Shown here one piece after another: positions 38,350-49,600 of a stretch of DNA of 64,000 bases. The notes beneath the pieces were generated by a model. The model had not been told where the DNA came from, made no database searches, and saw only the letters and a list, made by a program, of their open reading frames with translations. The translations under genes and the position numbers were made by a program. This DNA comes from Macquaria australasica (Eukaryota; Chordata; Actinopteri; Centrarchiformes; Percichthyidae), in assembly GCA_005408345.1 (NCBI GenBank), contig SEMN01000063.1, forward strand, positions 620,001-684,000, read 5' to 3'. The number at the start of each line of letters is the position of its first letter. The stretch's first letter is position 1.

Positions 38350-38640
38350 GTGGAGCTGAAATGATTGGTCAATTAGTAAACAGAAAATTAATCTGCAACA
38401 CCATAATCTTAAAAATGTCAAACACTTCCTGGTCCCAGCTTCTCAAATATGAAGATTTCCTGCATTTCTTTGTCTTACATGATAGTAAACTTAATATCGT
38501 TGGGTTTAGAATTGTTTTTCTGACAAAACAAGCATTTTAAAGAAGTCATCTTTGGCTCTGGAATCTTATGTCTGGCATTTTTAACTATTTTCTGACATTT
38601 TATAGACCTGACAATTAACACATTTGTCAAATAAACAATG
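38350..38640. repeat. 'attaatcgatta'-type dispersed repeat
   Basis: 'gagctgaaatgattggtcaattagtaaacag', 'ttcctggtcccagcttctc' and 'gacctgacaattaacacattt' follow the same order as the copies at 6935 and 26020. It lies downstream of pank2, possibly in its 3' UTR. Confidence 0.6.
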
Positions 38641-39190
38641 ATGCTTTTCTAGTAAAATCTTTCCTCTAATAATATATTCTTGTGTTTCAGTACCCATAGT
38701 ATTAACTCATACACTATGGTCCAATTAAACAAACTCCCATCCACCTGGTACCTAGTAGGGTAAAATAAACCATAAAACGTACTTGCAAATATTTGGCCCA
38801 GGACCTGATACCCACTGAGGGCTAAGTGCAGTTCACAAGACAAGACTATGTGATGACGAGTACTTTTTAACCTACAGTATTTCAGGCAACCGTGGTGAAT
38901 TTCCTTGAGATGTTTCAGACCAAACCTGGCTTGTTTCTGCAAAGTCCTGCAAACAATGGCTTTGTCGACTTTGCTGCATATGACTTTGGTCAGGGCAGGA
39001 CACAGACGACTTCAATGCAACGTGTATCAACATTTAGAAGCCCCTTTCAACATTTTACAAACCAAATTGACCAGTAACTGGCTGGCGAGTGACGTAACAT
39101 CCCACTGTGGAATTAATTCTGAACAGTCTAAAGTGCTGATGGTCTTTGCAGCAGATTGACAAGTACTTCTTTGGATGTAGTTTGGACGGA

Positions 39191-42100
39191 TTAGGACGGA
39201 TGCAGAAGCTCTAACAGGGCTCCAACCGCTCCGAAGTAACCCTAAAAAACCCCCAAAAAAACAGAAAACAACTTTGCGTTAGAAATCATTGAGCCCATCA
39301 AAGCACGGAACTACATTTTTGGTCTCTGAAGTGAATAAGGAGTTGAGTTATTTACCTCATGTTGTAGGAAGAGAGCCTTGAGCTGTCCTTTAGACCAGTA
39401 GTCCATAGCGTAGGCCAGCAGCTTCATGGAGAGCGTGTTCACTCTTAGGAAGTTGCCCACAAACACCACTCTCTCTATGTTCTTAGTAATGAAAGAGAAT
39501 AGGAATAAAACAATTAGGGTAATAGGTATGTTTATTATCTCAAAACAGTATAAACACAACCAACAAATATTATCCATGTGTCAACCTGTGAATTCTGTTA
39601 AGGCCGTTATACAACAGCAAATTCCAGCTAAGCAATCTGATTGGTCAAAGACTTTCTCCTACAATACGACAATATGATACTGATATTATGTATTACAGTT
39701 ACAGCACAGATAGTAATAGTAGTAGTAATAGAAGCCATAAAAATGAAGCTGAGACTTGGACACATCCCAAATAATGCAGTAAAGAACACTCTTGTCACTG
39801 TCTTAAAGGTAGTGTGTGTAATAATTGTTAATGGGGGTTTTTTTTTTCCCCATTCATTTTAATTATCTAACTGCAATTTTAACATATCTGTGAATCATTT
39901 TGGTCAACAATTATTGTTTTTAAACTTAAAAACTATAAATAAATACATTTATTGGACTGATGAATAAGGCTGTGTATTTGAGACATGCTACTTTGACAAA
40001 ACACATCTTGTTCATTATTGCTGGCTTATTGTGTCTTTATTTTGTGTTTGAGTTGGACACACCCTGCTTTGGGCAGTGAAAGACACGAGAATAATGCAGC
40101 TTACCTCCTCTACGCCTTCATAGCCCTGTACAATGCTGCTTGATCAAGATGCCACAAGGCAGCACCGTAAAGAGGCTGAACGCAAAGAGGAAACGGGAAC
40201 GGGTTTCTCTACAGACAGGTTAATCTAAAGTAAGTCTTTTAAAATGTCTTTTATAACAACATAGCAAAATTCTGACCTTGATACAAACACTCAGCAAACA
40301 AGAAATCATCCAGATGTCATCACACTTTTGCACCAAGATCATCAGTCTAAGTGTCTCTGATTAGCATTATTAGCTGTGTTGACTGCTGCAATCCACTGTT
40401 AATTGGTAAATACATGATCAAAATTCATAAAAATGTCCTCACAATTGTGTCTTGACAACCATCCATCCACCTTGGGACTCTTTTTGGCAGTAAATTACAC
40501 ATGCCAAGAAAATTCTCTCCAGCAGCTACAGTGAATTTTACCACCCTCCCTGTTACTAACCTCGTTGAGCGCACACATCCTGGTGATGGAGCCGATGTTA
40601 TTGGTGATGGTGACCAGTGTTGCCCTGGCTAGGTCCTCTTTGGACACCGACTCCCTCTTCTCTTTGGACATCATGTTACCAAAACTATAAAATCAAAACA
40701 CGAGCCGTATTAGATGAACAAACAGCCAGTCCCAAAAGCATGAACCAAATTCTTTTTTAAAAACATATTTGGAAGCTACACATGTTGAAAGTGGCAGATA
40801 GATGTTGGAATTCACTGGATATTCTATCTGTGGATGAAAACATCTTGCTGATAGTGCTTCAAATTGAAATCATGGCTTCTTGTTTTCACCCTGGGATTGG
40901 AAACGGAGTAAATTTAACACTGTCCTGGTTCCCCGTTTCATTAAAGCTGTGACTGTGTTTATGCTGGAATCCACCAAAAACTGGCTTGTGACCTACAGTG
41001 AAAAAAGAAATGCTGCTGTAAACCGCACCTTGAGGCTACAGCCCAGCCTGGCAGCCCAAACCTCTCATAGTCTCCTCCATAGATGTCCCGAACCAGCTTG
41101 TCCACTCGGGTGCTCTCCCCTTGAGAAGCCATTTCTAGAGCTTCCTCGAAAGTAGAGCAGCCAGTCAGCAGGCAACACAGGCCCAGGAAGGTCCCACCAC
41201 CGAGGCTGTAAACACACACATATGAACAGAGAGATGATATATAAACCGTTAATATTCTAGAAAGTCTGGAAGATGCCTTCTTGACTGGGTAGGGATTGTA
41301 ACATCTCAACTGGAGTCTTAAATTAACAGCAAAGAGAAATGTCTCTACCAAAAGTAAGATTGACCACTTCAGAAAAGGTCATGTATATTACAGACTCCAA
41401 ATTCAAATACACTCATCTAGTGTTTCTTTCTCAGCACAAAGGGGCCATTATGTGAAGAGAGAACTAAGCATTCATGAGTTCCTTTTAAGGCCTTCAGACA
41501 GAGAAACCACACGTGAGAACAAACCAGCGGAGAGAGTAGGAGGAGGGAAAACTGCCAGTTCAACTAATATATTTCAAACTTTAAACTCAACCTAAATCAA
41601 ACTAACAAAGAACCATTTTCCTTCAACTCACAAGCAAACAGTTGGTAAAGGAAGTGGTTTGGTAGCACCCAGCAAAAAAAATAATGCTGCGACTTTTCAC
41701 ACCAAGGCACTAGGGAGACAAAGAGGGCAGACGTCACCAAATAGGCCACCGACTAGACTGGAGAGAACCCTCCTGCAGATCTCTGCATCACTTTAAACTG
41801 GCATCAGCCTGTGTATGGTTCGCTAGTGTCACGTTACATGTTTTCTGTTTCTGTTCTGTTTTTCTGCCGACATTTTGGGCCTGTTACATGCAAAGCAAAC
41901 CAATGTGTCTTCAAATGTGTAATGCTGCACTCAATAAATGTTTTTTTGGACACTTTACACATTACCAGCCACATGGGTAAAAATGTGTGATGTGTCAAAC
42001 AGCACTTTCCTCTGTTCTTACAGGAATTTGGTTCTTCATTTATAGTATGTAGCTCTCACAGGCATGTTTGATTTTCAGTCAGAGCAGAGGTCTTTGACAG

Positions 42101-44623
42101 TGATGTTGTCTGGGCTATCCCTAGATCACTAATACTGACATTTCATGGTCGAAACCAAGGACAAGGAAAACAGGCAAGCATCCATGTGAACAATAAGCTG
42201 GCCATATATACAGACAAAAAAATGATAGCTCCACAGAGAAAGACCTTGACATTACTGGGTTTTTTTTCTTGATTAATCTATTAATCGTTTGGTCTATAAA
42301 ACATCAGAAAACAGTGAGAAATGCCTGTCACAACTTTCTTCACCACAAGCTGACTTCATCAAATGTCTTGTTTTGTCTGAACAACGGTCCAAAACCCAAA
42401 GATACTCAATTTAATATAATGTAACACATGGAAAACCAGCCAATTCTCCCATTTGAGAAGCTGGAACCATTAAATGTTTGGTATTTTTGCTTAAAAAATA
42501 ATTTCCACAAGTAATCAATTGCCAAAATAGTTGCAGATTGTCGATTTTATGCCGATTGACTAATCAATTCATTGACTAATCGTTGCAGCTGTAGTCAAGT
42601 TAATAATCATCAATCATCAGACAGTTTATGAAATATGGACCTATTACATTATAAAGAAGAACTAATACAACTATCCATGTGTCCACTAGCCAACATGGCC
42701 AGTGCACAGTAAATCTCCATCACTGATAATTACCTGGTCCCTGTAACTCGTTTGTAGTTGCTCTCAGAGTAGACGGCCAGGATGCTGACCCCAGACCCTA
42801 TGTTGACCAGCAGCAGAGGATAGGGGTTCTCCAGTGTGTAGGGCCGCTGGATGCAGCGATCTGGGTCAGTGGGGTTTTCAAAGTAGTAGCACTCTGAGGG
42901 GCCACTGGACACCACCGAGTCGATGTACAACACCCCCCGAATCAAACAGTCCAGCTCATCCAGCTTGTGAAGCTGCAGGTCCGCCATCTTTTTTTTTGTT
43001 TTTTTTTGGGGGGGCGGGGGGGGTTAGAGAAAAGAGAACATGGATTACATCACTAAAAGGATGTGGTCAGGAGAACACACAGGCAGGAAACTGAGTGAGA
43101 AGGGAAAGCAGGGGGTTAAGAAAACAGGAACATTCATTACAATTCAATGCGTCTCAACAAAAAGAAAAAAAAAAAAAACATCTCTTGTGATTAAAATGTA
43201 CAACTAACACAAAAATAACAGCCTAAATTAGCAGGTAATTGTGCAATTGTAAATCCCACAGTTATGATGAAAAATGCACTTGAAGGGACATTTAGTGCAA
43301 CAATGCTTTATAGTGCTCTAGAAGAAAAAAAGTGATGTTAATGTGTCAGAAAATGAATTTGCTACGATTTCGATTTTGTCCACTGGCCATGGATTTCAGG
43401 TGCTCTCCATCACTGGCTGTTCTGCTATGATTACACGAATTCCCATCACATGCTATGACTTCACAATTCTCTCTCCTCTTTCCTTCCTGTCCATCTTCAC
43501 TGTCCAGCCTGTAAAAGCAAACCAAACAGAACAACTGCAGACCCACCGTTCGGAAATCAGACTCAAACTTGTACGCCCCCCCTCCTGTGGCGCAGAGGGT
43601 GGTGTGGAGGCTGGAGAAGTGCTTGTTGCGGCCCATCTGCAGGAAGGCCGGCAGGTCATGCGTGGGGAAGCGGATGAAGTGCAGGTTGCCCGTCCTGCCA
43701 CACAGCGTCAGGTCCTTTAGCTCCAGGTGCACGTCCCTGATGCCTGTTTTACCATAGGCAGTGTTGGAGGTTAGGTAGCGCCGGATGCTCTTCAGATTCT
43801 CCACCTCTTCCTGCTCCTCCTCTGCTGTGATGTCTTTGGGCTCAAAGTACACCAGCTTCACCAGAGTGCCTCCAATGTCCATCCCAAACCAGGGAAACGC
43901 TGCATTATGTGAGATAATATGCACAAAAAAAATATTGTTCACTTACCAACATTTTGTCAAAAAAACAATATTATGTTAAATGATATTAAAAACACATCTT
44001 TAATATTTAAATGCTTAGTGACAATGGAGGCAAATAGAGCTGATGTCTCAATGGTGGCCGACATAATACCAAGCAGCTTCATCCACAGAGGCAACAGTAC
44101 TTGTGTACCGCGAACGCCATCTTGTTGCAAAATAGATCCTGGCTATTTACTGCCACTACAGCTCACTGATATTACATTGTAATACCAATGCCCATATTAT
44201 TTTTGTCAGTTTTTGCATCATCCCAGTACATTATACGGTAATTTGCCATTTATTTTGCGGAATTTATGCGGCCAAATCTGTATTTTCACTGACGGTCTTT
44301 TGTGGGGTAACGTTACGCCTTTTAATTTTTTTTTTTTTTTTAAATTCACGCAACGGTACCTTTTCACCAGCAGATACACTAAGCCCACACTAGCCATGTC
44401 AACACCTACGCGGCCTTGTTTTCTTCACCGAGTCAATCCGATGCCTCGCCGTTGAGTTGGAAGTCCGCCGGTCGGATGTGGCTCTCCCTGCGGACGCGGC
44501 TGCCTCACTGTTGGGCTCGCTGCTGAAACAACCGGGCATCTCCTTGTCGGACCGCGGCTGCTTCGTGGGCGTTTCGTCTTCGTCGATACTTTCATCGTCG
44601 CGTTGGTGGCCATTGAACGCCAT
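39191..44623 (-). CDS. pank2: Pantothenate kinase 2 (Pank2)
   Basis: Seven coding exons on minus: 44623-44410, 43899-43547, 42987-42734, 41205-41029, 40684-40561, 39481-39356 and 39241-39191. All phases agree, giving 432 residues. It phosphorylates pantothenate with ATP, the first and rate-limiting step of CoA synthesis. The catalytic core begins PWFGMDIGGTLVKLVYFEPK (ATP-binding loop). It continues with CATGGGAYKFE, KLDELD (catalytic Glu, residue 200), [59 protein letters not shown] and RVVFVGNFLRVN, and ends GYFGAVGALLELLHPS. FPTHDLPAFLQMG is closest to PANK2 (PANK1 differs here), and mavs next door and mir-103 in the intron support that. The 70-residue N-terminal extension is acidic first, basic later. 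Confidence 0.93.
40108..40190 (-). ncRNA. mir103: microRNA mir-103 precursor in pank2 intron 5
   Basis: On the minus strand, 40118-40140 reads exactly as the 23-nt mature miR-103 (begins AGCAGCATTGTACAGG, ends GCTATGA). The opposite arm at 40155-40177 (AGCCTCTTTACGGTGCTGCC then TTG) matches the known 5p arm with two changes. The two arms pair around a 14-base loop (tggcatcttgatca on minus). It lies in the same orientation inside the pank2 intron between exons 5 and 6. Human PANK2 hosts MIR103A2 and PANK1/3 host MIR107/MIR103A1, so this is the conserved host arrangement. Co-transcription with pank2 is expected. Confidence 0.95.
42255..42590. repeat. 'attaatcgatta'-type dispersed repeat in a pank2 intron
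   Basis: One of the fullest copies: 'tgattaatctattaatcgtttggtctataaaacatcag' at the left, 'aaatgtcttgttttgtctgaac' and 'cccatttgagaagctggaacc' in the middle, 'aagtaatcaattgccaaaat' and 'gactaatcaattcattgact' then 'aatcgttgcagct' at the right. Confidence 0.7.
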
Positions 44624-44780
44624 TGAAATGACTAATTAACTACATATATGCTGCGGTTTATGACAGATTAAACCATTGCACGTCAATGATCTATGTGGAC
44701 AATGAAGTCCAACGGTCTATGAGCTAGCTAATTAGCTAGCTAAGTAGCTGTGTCCTTTATATGTTCGCTGTCAGGACTGA

Positions 44781-44864
44781 GGTGGGCGGGGTCAGCAGGT
44801 GATTGAAGGACGCCAGAACCAATCAGAATGCGAATCCGCTAGTCGGGGAAACGGGTTATAAAAG
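44781..44864 (+). promoter_or_regulatory. Plus-strand GC box / CCAAT / TATA array upstream of pank2
   Basis: GTGGGCGGGG (44781-44790), CCAAT (44819-44823) and TATAAAAG (44857-44864) are in plus orientation at canonical spacing (38 bases between CCAAT and TATA). They would place a start site near 44887, pointing away from pank2 and toward mavs. GC and CCAAT boxes work in both orientations and may also serve pank2, whose ATG is 160 bases away on the other side; the TATA box is directional. Confidence 0.5.
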
Positions 44865-44888
44865 GAAGCTGATGTCACATTTTTCTTG

Positions 44889-45195
44889 ATGTTTTTTTTT
44901 AGCCACAAAAAAAGCCACCATGGATGCATAAACAGCAAAGGTACAACAAGCACCAAGTTTTATTATTACACATTAACATTATGGGATAAGATGGAGGATT
45001 CATTTATTATTTTATTTGCTTTTTTCAATTTAGTCTTGCTTTTTGTATGTTATTTTTTCTTTACTGACATGTATTTATTTAATTTCTAATACAAGTACTA
45101 TATATTTTTCTATTTTTACACGATAATAATGTTGCAGTGGATTCCTATTAAGGATGTTCTGTCACCCTTATTCTGCGTGACATAAGTCCAATAAA
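44889..45195 (+). other. Possible short plus-strand transcript with a small hydrophobic frame
   Basis: Downstream of the TATA box lie a strong Kozak ATG giving only Met-Asp-Ala (44920-44931) and a frame from 44889 to 45089 (66 codons if the start site precedes it). A nested ATG at 44991 gives 32 residues, nearly all hydrophobic (MEDSFIILFAFFNLVLLFVC then YFFFTDMYLFNF). An AATAAA at 45190-45195 follows with G/T-rich sequence after it. It could be a short non-coding RNA or encode a single-pass membrane micropeptide. AT-rich DNA produces such F/L/Y-rich frames by chance, so coding is unproven. Confidence 0.25.
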
Positions 45196-45305
45196 CGTGG
45201 GGAAAACGGCACCATTTTATATAGTTGGCATAAACGTGTGGTTTTTCTGAAGGGAATTCAACATGCACATTCAAAAATATATATATTTTTTGTTATTATT
45301 TCAGT

Positions 45306-45311
45306 TTTATT
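45306..45311 (-). terminator. mavs: Probable mavs poly(A) signal
   Basis: AATAAA on minus, about 1.3 kb after the mavs stop. The T-rich region following it on the minus strand and the lack of genes between make this a plausible 3' end. The implied 3' UTR (45.3-46.6 kb) is AU-rich and includes a (TA)n run at 46044-46065. Confidence 0.35.
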
Positions 45312-46043
45312 GATGTGATTATCAGGTGCATAACTAGAGACAAGTGCATAAAAACTGAGCAAAAACTGATAAAATTACATGTCTACCATACCATAAGAAT
45401 ACCTGTGACATTTCTTGTATTGACAATGCTATATCTACAGTAAAATCTCATCTCACAGAACATGACACTGTCAAACTTGTTTCTATTTTAAGGAGAACAA
45501 AACCTATGGAAAAATAAAATGTCCTCTGAAACATTTACACCAGATGATATCCAGAAAGCACACTTGTCTAGACCAGTGGTTAAAATGGGAACCTTAGGGA
45601 CTTGCCAAGTGCAGCAAGATTTGCTCATTTCCGATTTCTTATTGTAAATATTTACTATTATCTCATTGCATTTAAAACTAGGTGATGTTTACACTAACTA
45701 CATTTTTATAGTACATTTTCATACATCAAAACGAAAGAAATAAGCCATAACCACAGAAATCACCATTTCAGAACCCAGTTAAATATGCAGCTCATGACAT
45801 GACAGCTCACGGTTGCCACTTGTCGTATTAACAAAGTTTCCGGCGAGGATGGTGTCATGAAAGAAGAATCACTATCAAGGTCTAGACTATGACCCAGATA
45901 CATTTGCAAAATACGTGATTTAATTATGCAGCGTTTAGCTTACTGATTCTTGGAGTGCTGAACATCTGAGACATTCTGGTTGCTTTGGAATGTTTTTGAC
46001 ACGTTAGCCTTTCTTAAAATACATAATTCGATATCTATATATT

Positions 46044-46065
46044 GTATATATATATATATATATAT
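46044..46065. repeat. (TA)n microsatellite
   Basis: About eleven TA units inside the predicted mavs 3' UTR. Confidence 0.8.
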
Positions 46066-46638
46066 GTACAAATAAATACAGACAGTGCACCAGCCATCAT
46101 TTACAGCACCAACAGGAAAAGAAAATTTACCAAGCGTGATGCTGTTACTCTTCCTTCCACAGACCAGATCCAGTGAAATTCAGGTCGTTGGCGCACTAAT
46201 CCTCACTGGATGACAGCCAGCAGTCTTATCTTCAAAGTGCTTATCAGACAAGTGAACATACAAATATTTCTATCATTAATACACAGCATCGATGTGCCTT
46301 TACGAACCACATTATTTGCAGCAAGTGCATAAATATCCTGAGATCTCAACCCAGTTCCATATTAACTAGAATAAGAATTTGGTTTTTGCTCACTAGGGTC
46401 AACTTCATTCAACAGTAAAATGAAAAAACATAGTCTTATGTTAGTCTTAAAAACAGACTTGTAATTAATGACATGATCAAAGGTCTGGCAAGTCAGCTAT
46501 TATTACTGTAGGTAATTATTAAACCGCTGCCTCACACCATTCCAGGCCAGTGACTACAATAAGGCACCATACCCTTAAGATTCTCTTTCAAAAGCCTTAA
46601 AGCCAAATCTTCTCTTCCTTTAAAAGTATTAAATCCCC

Positions 46639-49600
46639 TTAATTCTTAAACTTCCATGCCATCAGCAGTGCACAGGCGCCCACTCCTGCAGCAAGCAGAA
46701 AGTACTTTGTGTTAGCTGTCAGGGCGCAAGAGGCCGTCTTCTCCTGCAGTGTCAGCTCTGGGGAAATATCAGCTGGTGCTGGCTCAGAGGGGTGGTAGTT
46801 GTCACTGGAGGGGGTGTTTACACTTACAGTATCAGCAGCACTGGTGGATAGCAGTGGTGCAGAGGTGATCTCTTTGGCTGCTTCACCATTGACAATTTGA
46901 GCCTGTGGGGTTGAGCTTTGGCTGTCTAGGTTAAGGATAGACGGCTCCTCGGATATGTGCACCACGTTCTCCAGAACCACCTGCATTTCCAAACTCTGAC
47001 AAGGAGAGTCGTAGTTGTTTTCCTCTGGTTCGTTATGGCTAAAAGTAATGCCGTTCTCCTGGCATGGAAGTGCAGAGGCTGTGTACACGGTGGTGGAGCT
47101 CACAGCAGAGCATGCAGAAATGTGGGTTGAGGTCACAGCAGCATTGCTTATTTCCAGACGCTCAGTATTCCCCGAGTAGAGCTCCACGGGTGACTCGGGT
47201 GCATGGATAGTAGGGCTGCTGTGATTCTGTGGATGGATGCTCATGAGTTGGCCAGGCTTGCTCAGACACAGAGTGTTGTCATCAAAGGGAGAGTCGTCCA
47301 TCCCAGCAGCACCAGGCAGGGGGGAGGTTGTAGCTGCAGTTTCTGTCTGCGGGCTGCGTTCAATAACCTGCTGGTGAAATTGATAATACATGTCAAGTTT
47401 ATTTAGTTTTAAAAAGGAAGCTGGTGTAGTTTAACAACCTGTCTACCTCCCATGTGAATGTGGCTTGACAAGATGTTAGAAACACCTGTCACTGTAATGC
47501 AGTCTAGCAAAAGACGTTTAGTTGAATTGATCCCTCTCTGATATACTGTTAAACAAAAACTGAACATTTTAAGCTTCACAGAGGTATAATTTATAGCAGG
47601 GTTGTTGTATTGGATCCCTCTCATTTGTACAAGTGTAAAAACTGGTAAGAAAATGGTAAAAACTTTACATGGTTTCCCTATGGAATGCTAGGCGACTAGT
47701 AGTGCTATGGAGCAATGTCTTTAAGCATGAGCATGTGGCTACGTGATCCCTGACAAAGGTTTCACGCTATTCCACTGATCGACAAATGGCGGCTGTAACG
47801 CACCAATAAAACACAGAAATGTGCCAGCAAACGTAAGAAAGAAGAAGACTGCAAGCTAGCAAGCATGAATGTCAACAATACAGGAATTAAATTTAAAAAA
47901 AAGAATTTTGCAAATGTTTTATGGAGGAAGGAAATCCATTCAACAAATTTGTTAGGCCTCAAAGACACACAGAATGTGTTTTGGTGAGAAACGCTGAATT
48001 TACTTTGTTTACAGGGAAACTCAACAGGGTACCTTTAACTTTGCCCTCAGAAACACTTTTAAAACCACAAATATTATTACTACTATATTAAAAGGGAATA
48101 ATCCACCCTAAAATGCTTCAATACTATTAACAAAATGGACATTTTTGATGTACCTTGGTACAGTTTTATTGCTCCACTGATGGCTTTACCAATATAAACA
48201 ATGTAATGTCACTTGAGATAATTCTTGTTAAGCTAAATGGAGGTTTACATCAGAAAAGTCATTTTCAGAGGAGAAAGAGATACCAATTATAGCACCCAAA
48301 GAAGCTGAAAATACACCAGAATGCAATGCATCTACAAGACTTGTGCTTTGAATATGTGGGTCATTTGAGCAAATGTAAGATACCAATTAAAGGAGGCACC
48401 CGAACTTTGTAATAATTGGCAAAAACTTAAAATCTTTCACACTGTTGGTCACTTGTAGTCTATTAATGACGTTTCAGTCCTCACACCTTCACTGGGTAAA
48501 ATTCATGAATGAATACATTTAATTAATTCAATGGATTTAGCCTGATGAAGGTTTGAGGGCTGAAACAAAGAGAGTGAGTGCCACAGACCGACAGAGTGCG
48601 TGATCTTCTGTTTTTTTGTCACTAAGTCTTAACATTAGCATATTTTGGTATTCACCTGTGTAGCTGGAGGTTCAGACATCTCTTCAGGCTGCAGGACAGC
48701 AGCAGGGTTTGAGTCCACAGGAGGGGTGGTATCCTGGACTGGAGGCTTCTCTGGGGTCATCACAGGAAAAGAGGATCCATCGGTCACATCTGAGTTTATC
48801 TGAGTTAGAGAGGGACTCTGTGGTGGCCTGACCTCTGTGGTGGTGGTTGTTGTTGTTTGGAGAGGATCTGGGCGGGATGGAGCGTCTGTTTCATACTGTT
48901 CAACAGGACGCTGATCGGGGATCACACCATCAACACCACCAACAGAGATACCCTGGATGTCTGATTCAGAGTTTTCCACTGGCTCCTGGCGAGAGTCGAC
49001 CTCCCTCTGAGGCGGTGGGGTTGTAGTCGTCTGAGTGTGTGGGGTTGCAGGGGAAGGCGGAGGTGTTGATGGAGGGGGTGCCACTTCAACCTGAGTTGAC
49101 ACAGCAACAGGCTCAGGTGGGGAAACAGCCTCAGGAACTTGGGCTGCTGAGCTCTGGGGGGCTTCTGGCTGCACAGGGATTTCCAGAGGGGGTGAGGCCT
49201 GAGCAGCTGGCTCGGGAGCTGCTGATGCTTCAGCTGGCGGAGCAACAGCAGCCTGACTGTTTCCACCACTCTCTGGGATGGACAGATGACTGGCAGATGG
49301 TGCTGGATGGACGTGCGCCCTGATGACAGTCGTTGGAGGGGAGCTGGGGTTGGGATCTAGGCCAAAGCAAATAATGTTGCAATTCATTTATCATTTCCCC
49401 ATTTACTGGAGTCTCTAATTTCAGACAAATCAGCACTGATGACCAGCAACTTATTCCCTGTAGCATCTCGTGGAAAAATGACAAAGCCTCATGTTTGATA
49501 TAATTAGATTTTGATCTTTTATCATCATACGAATGTAACACATTAGTGAATATAAAATGAATGCTAGGGGACATTGAAATTTCAAAGAATAGTAAATATA

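Noticed and set aside
44399..44455. Alternative frame of pank2 exon 1 running past the donor
   Set aside because: The gtaggt donor at 44409 joins in phase to exon 2 to give the conserved PWFGMDIGG sequence, so the read-through frame is not used.
49039..49323. Plus-strand open frame of 94 codons and a minus-strand frame rich in Leu/Gln (48922-49269)
   Set aside because: Both are other frames of the proline-rich mavs exon; repetitive codon composition opens them.
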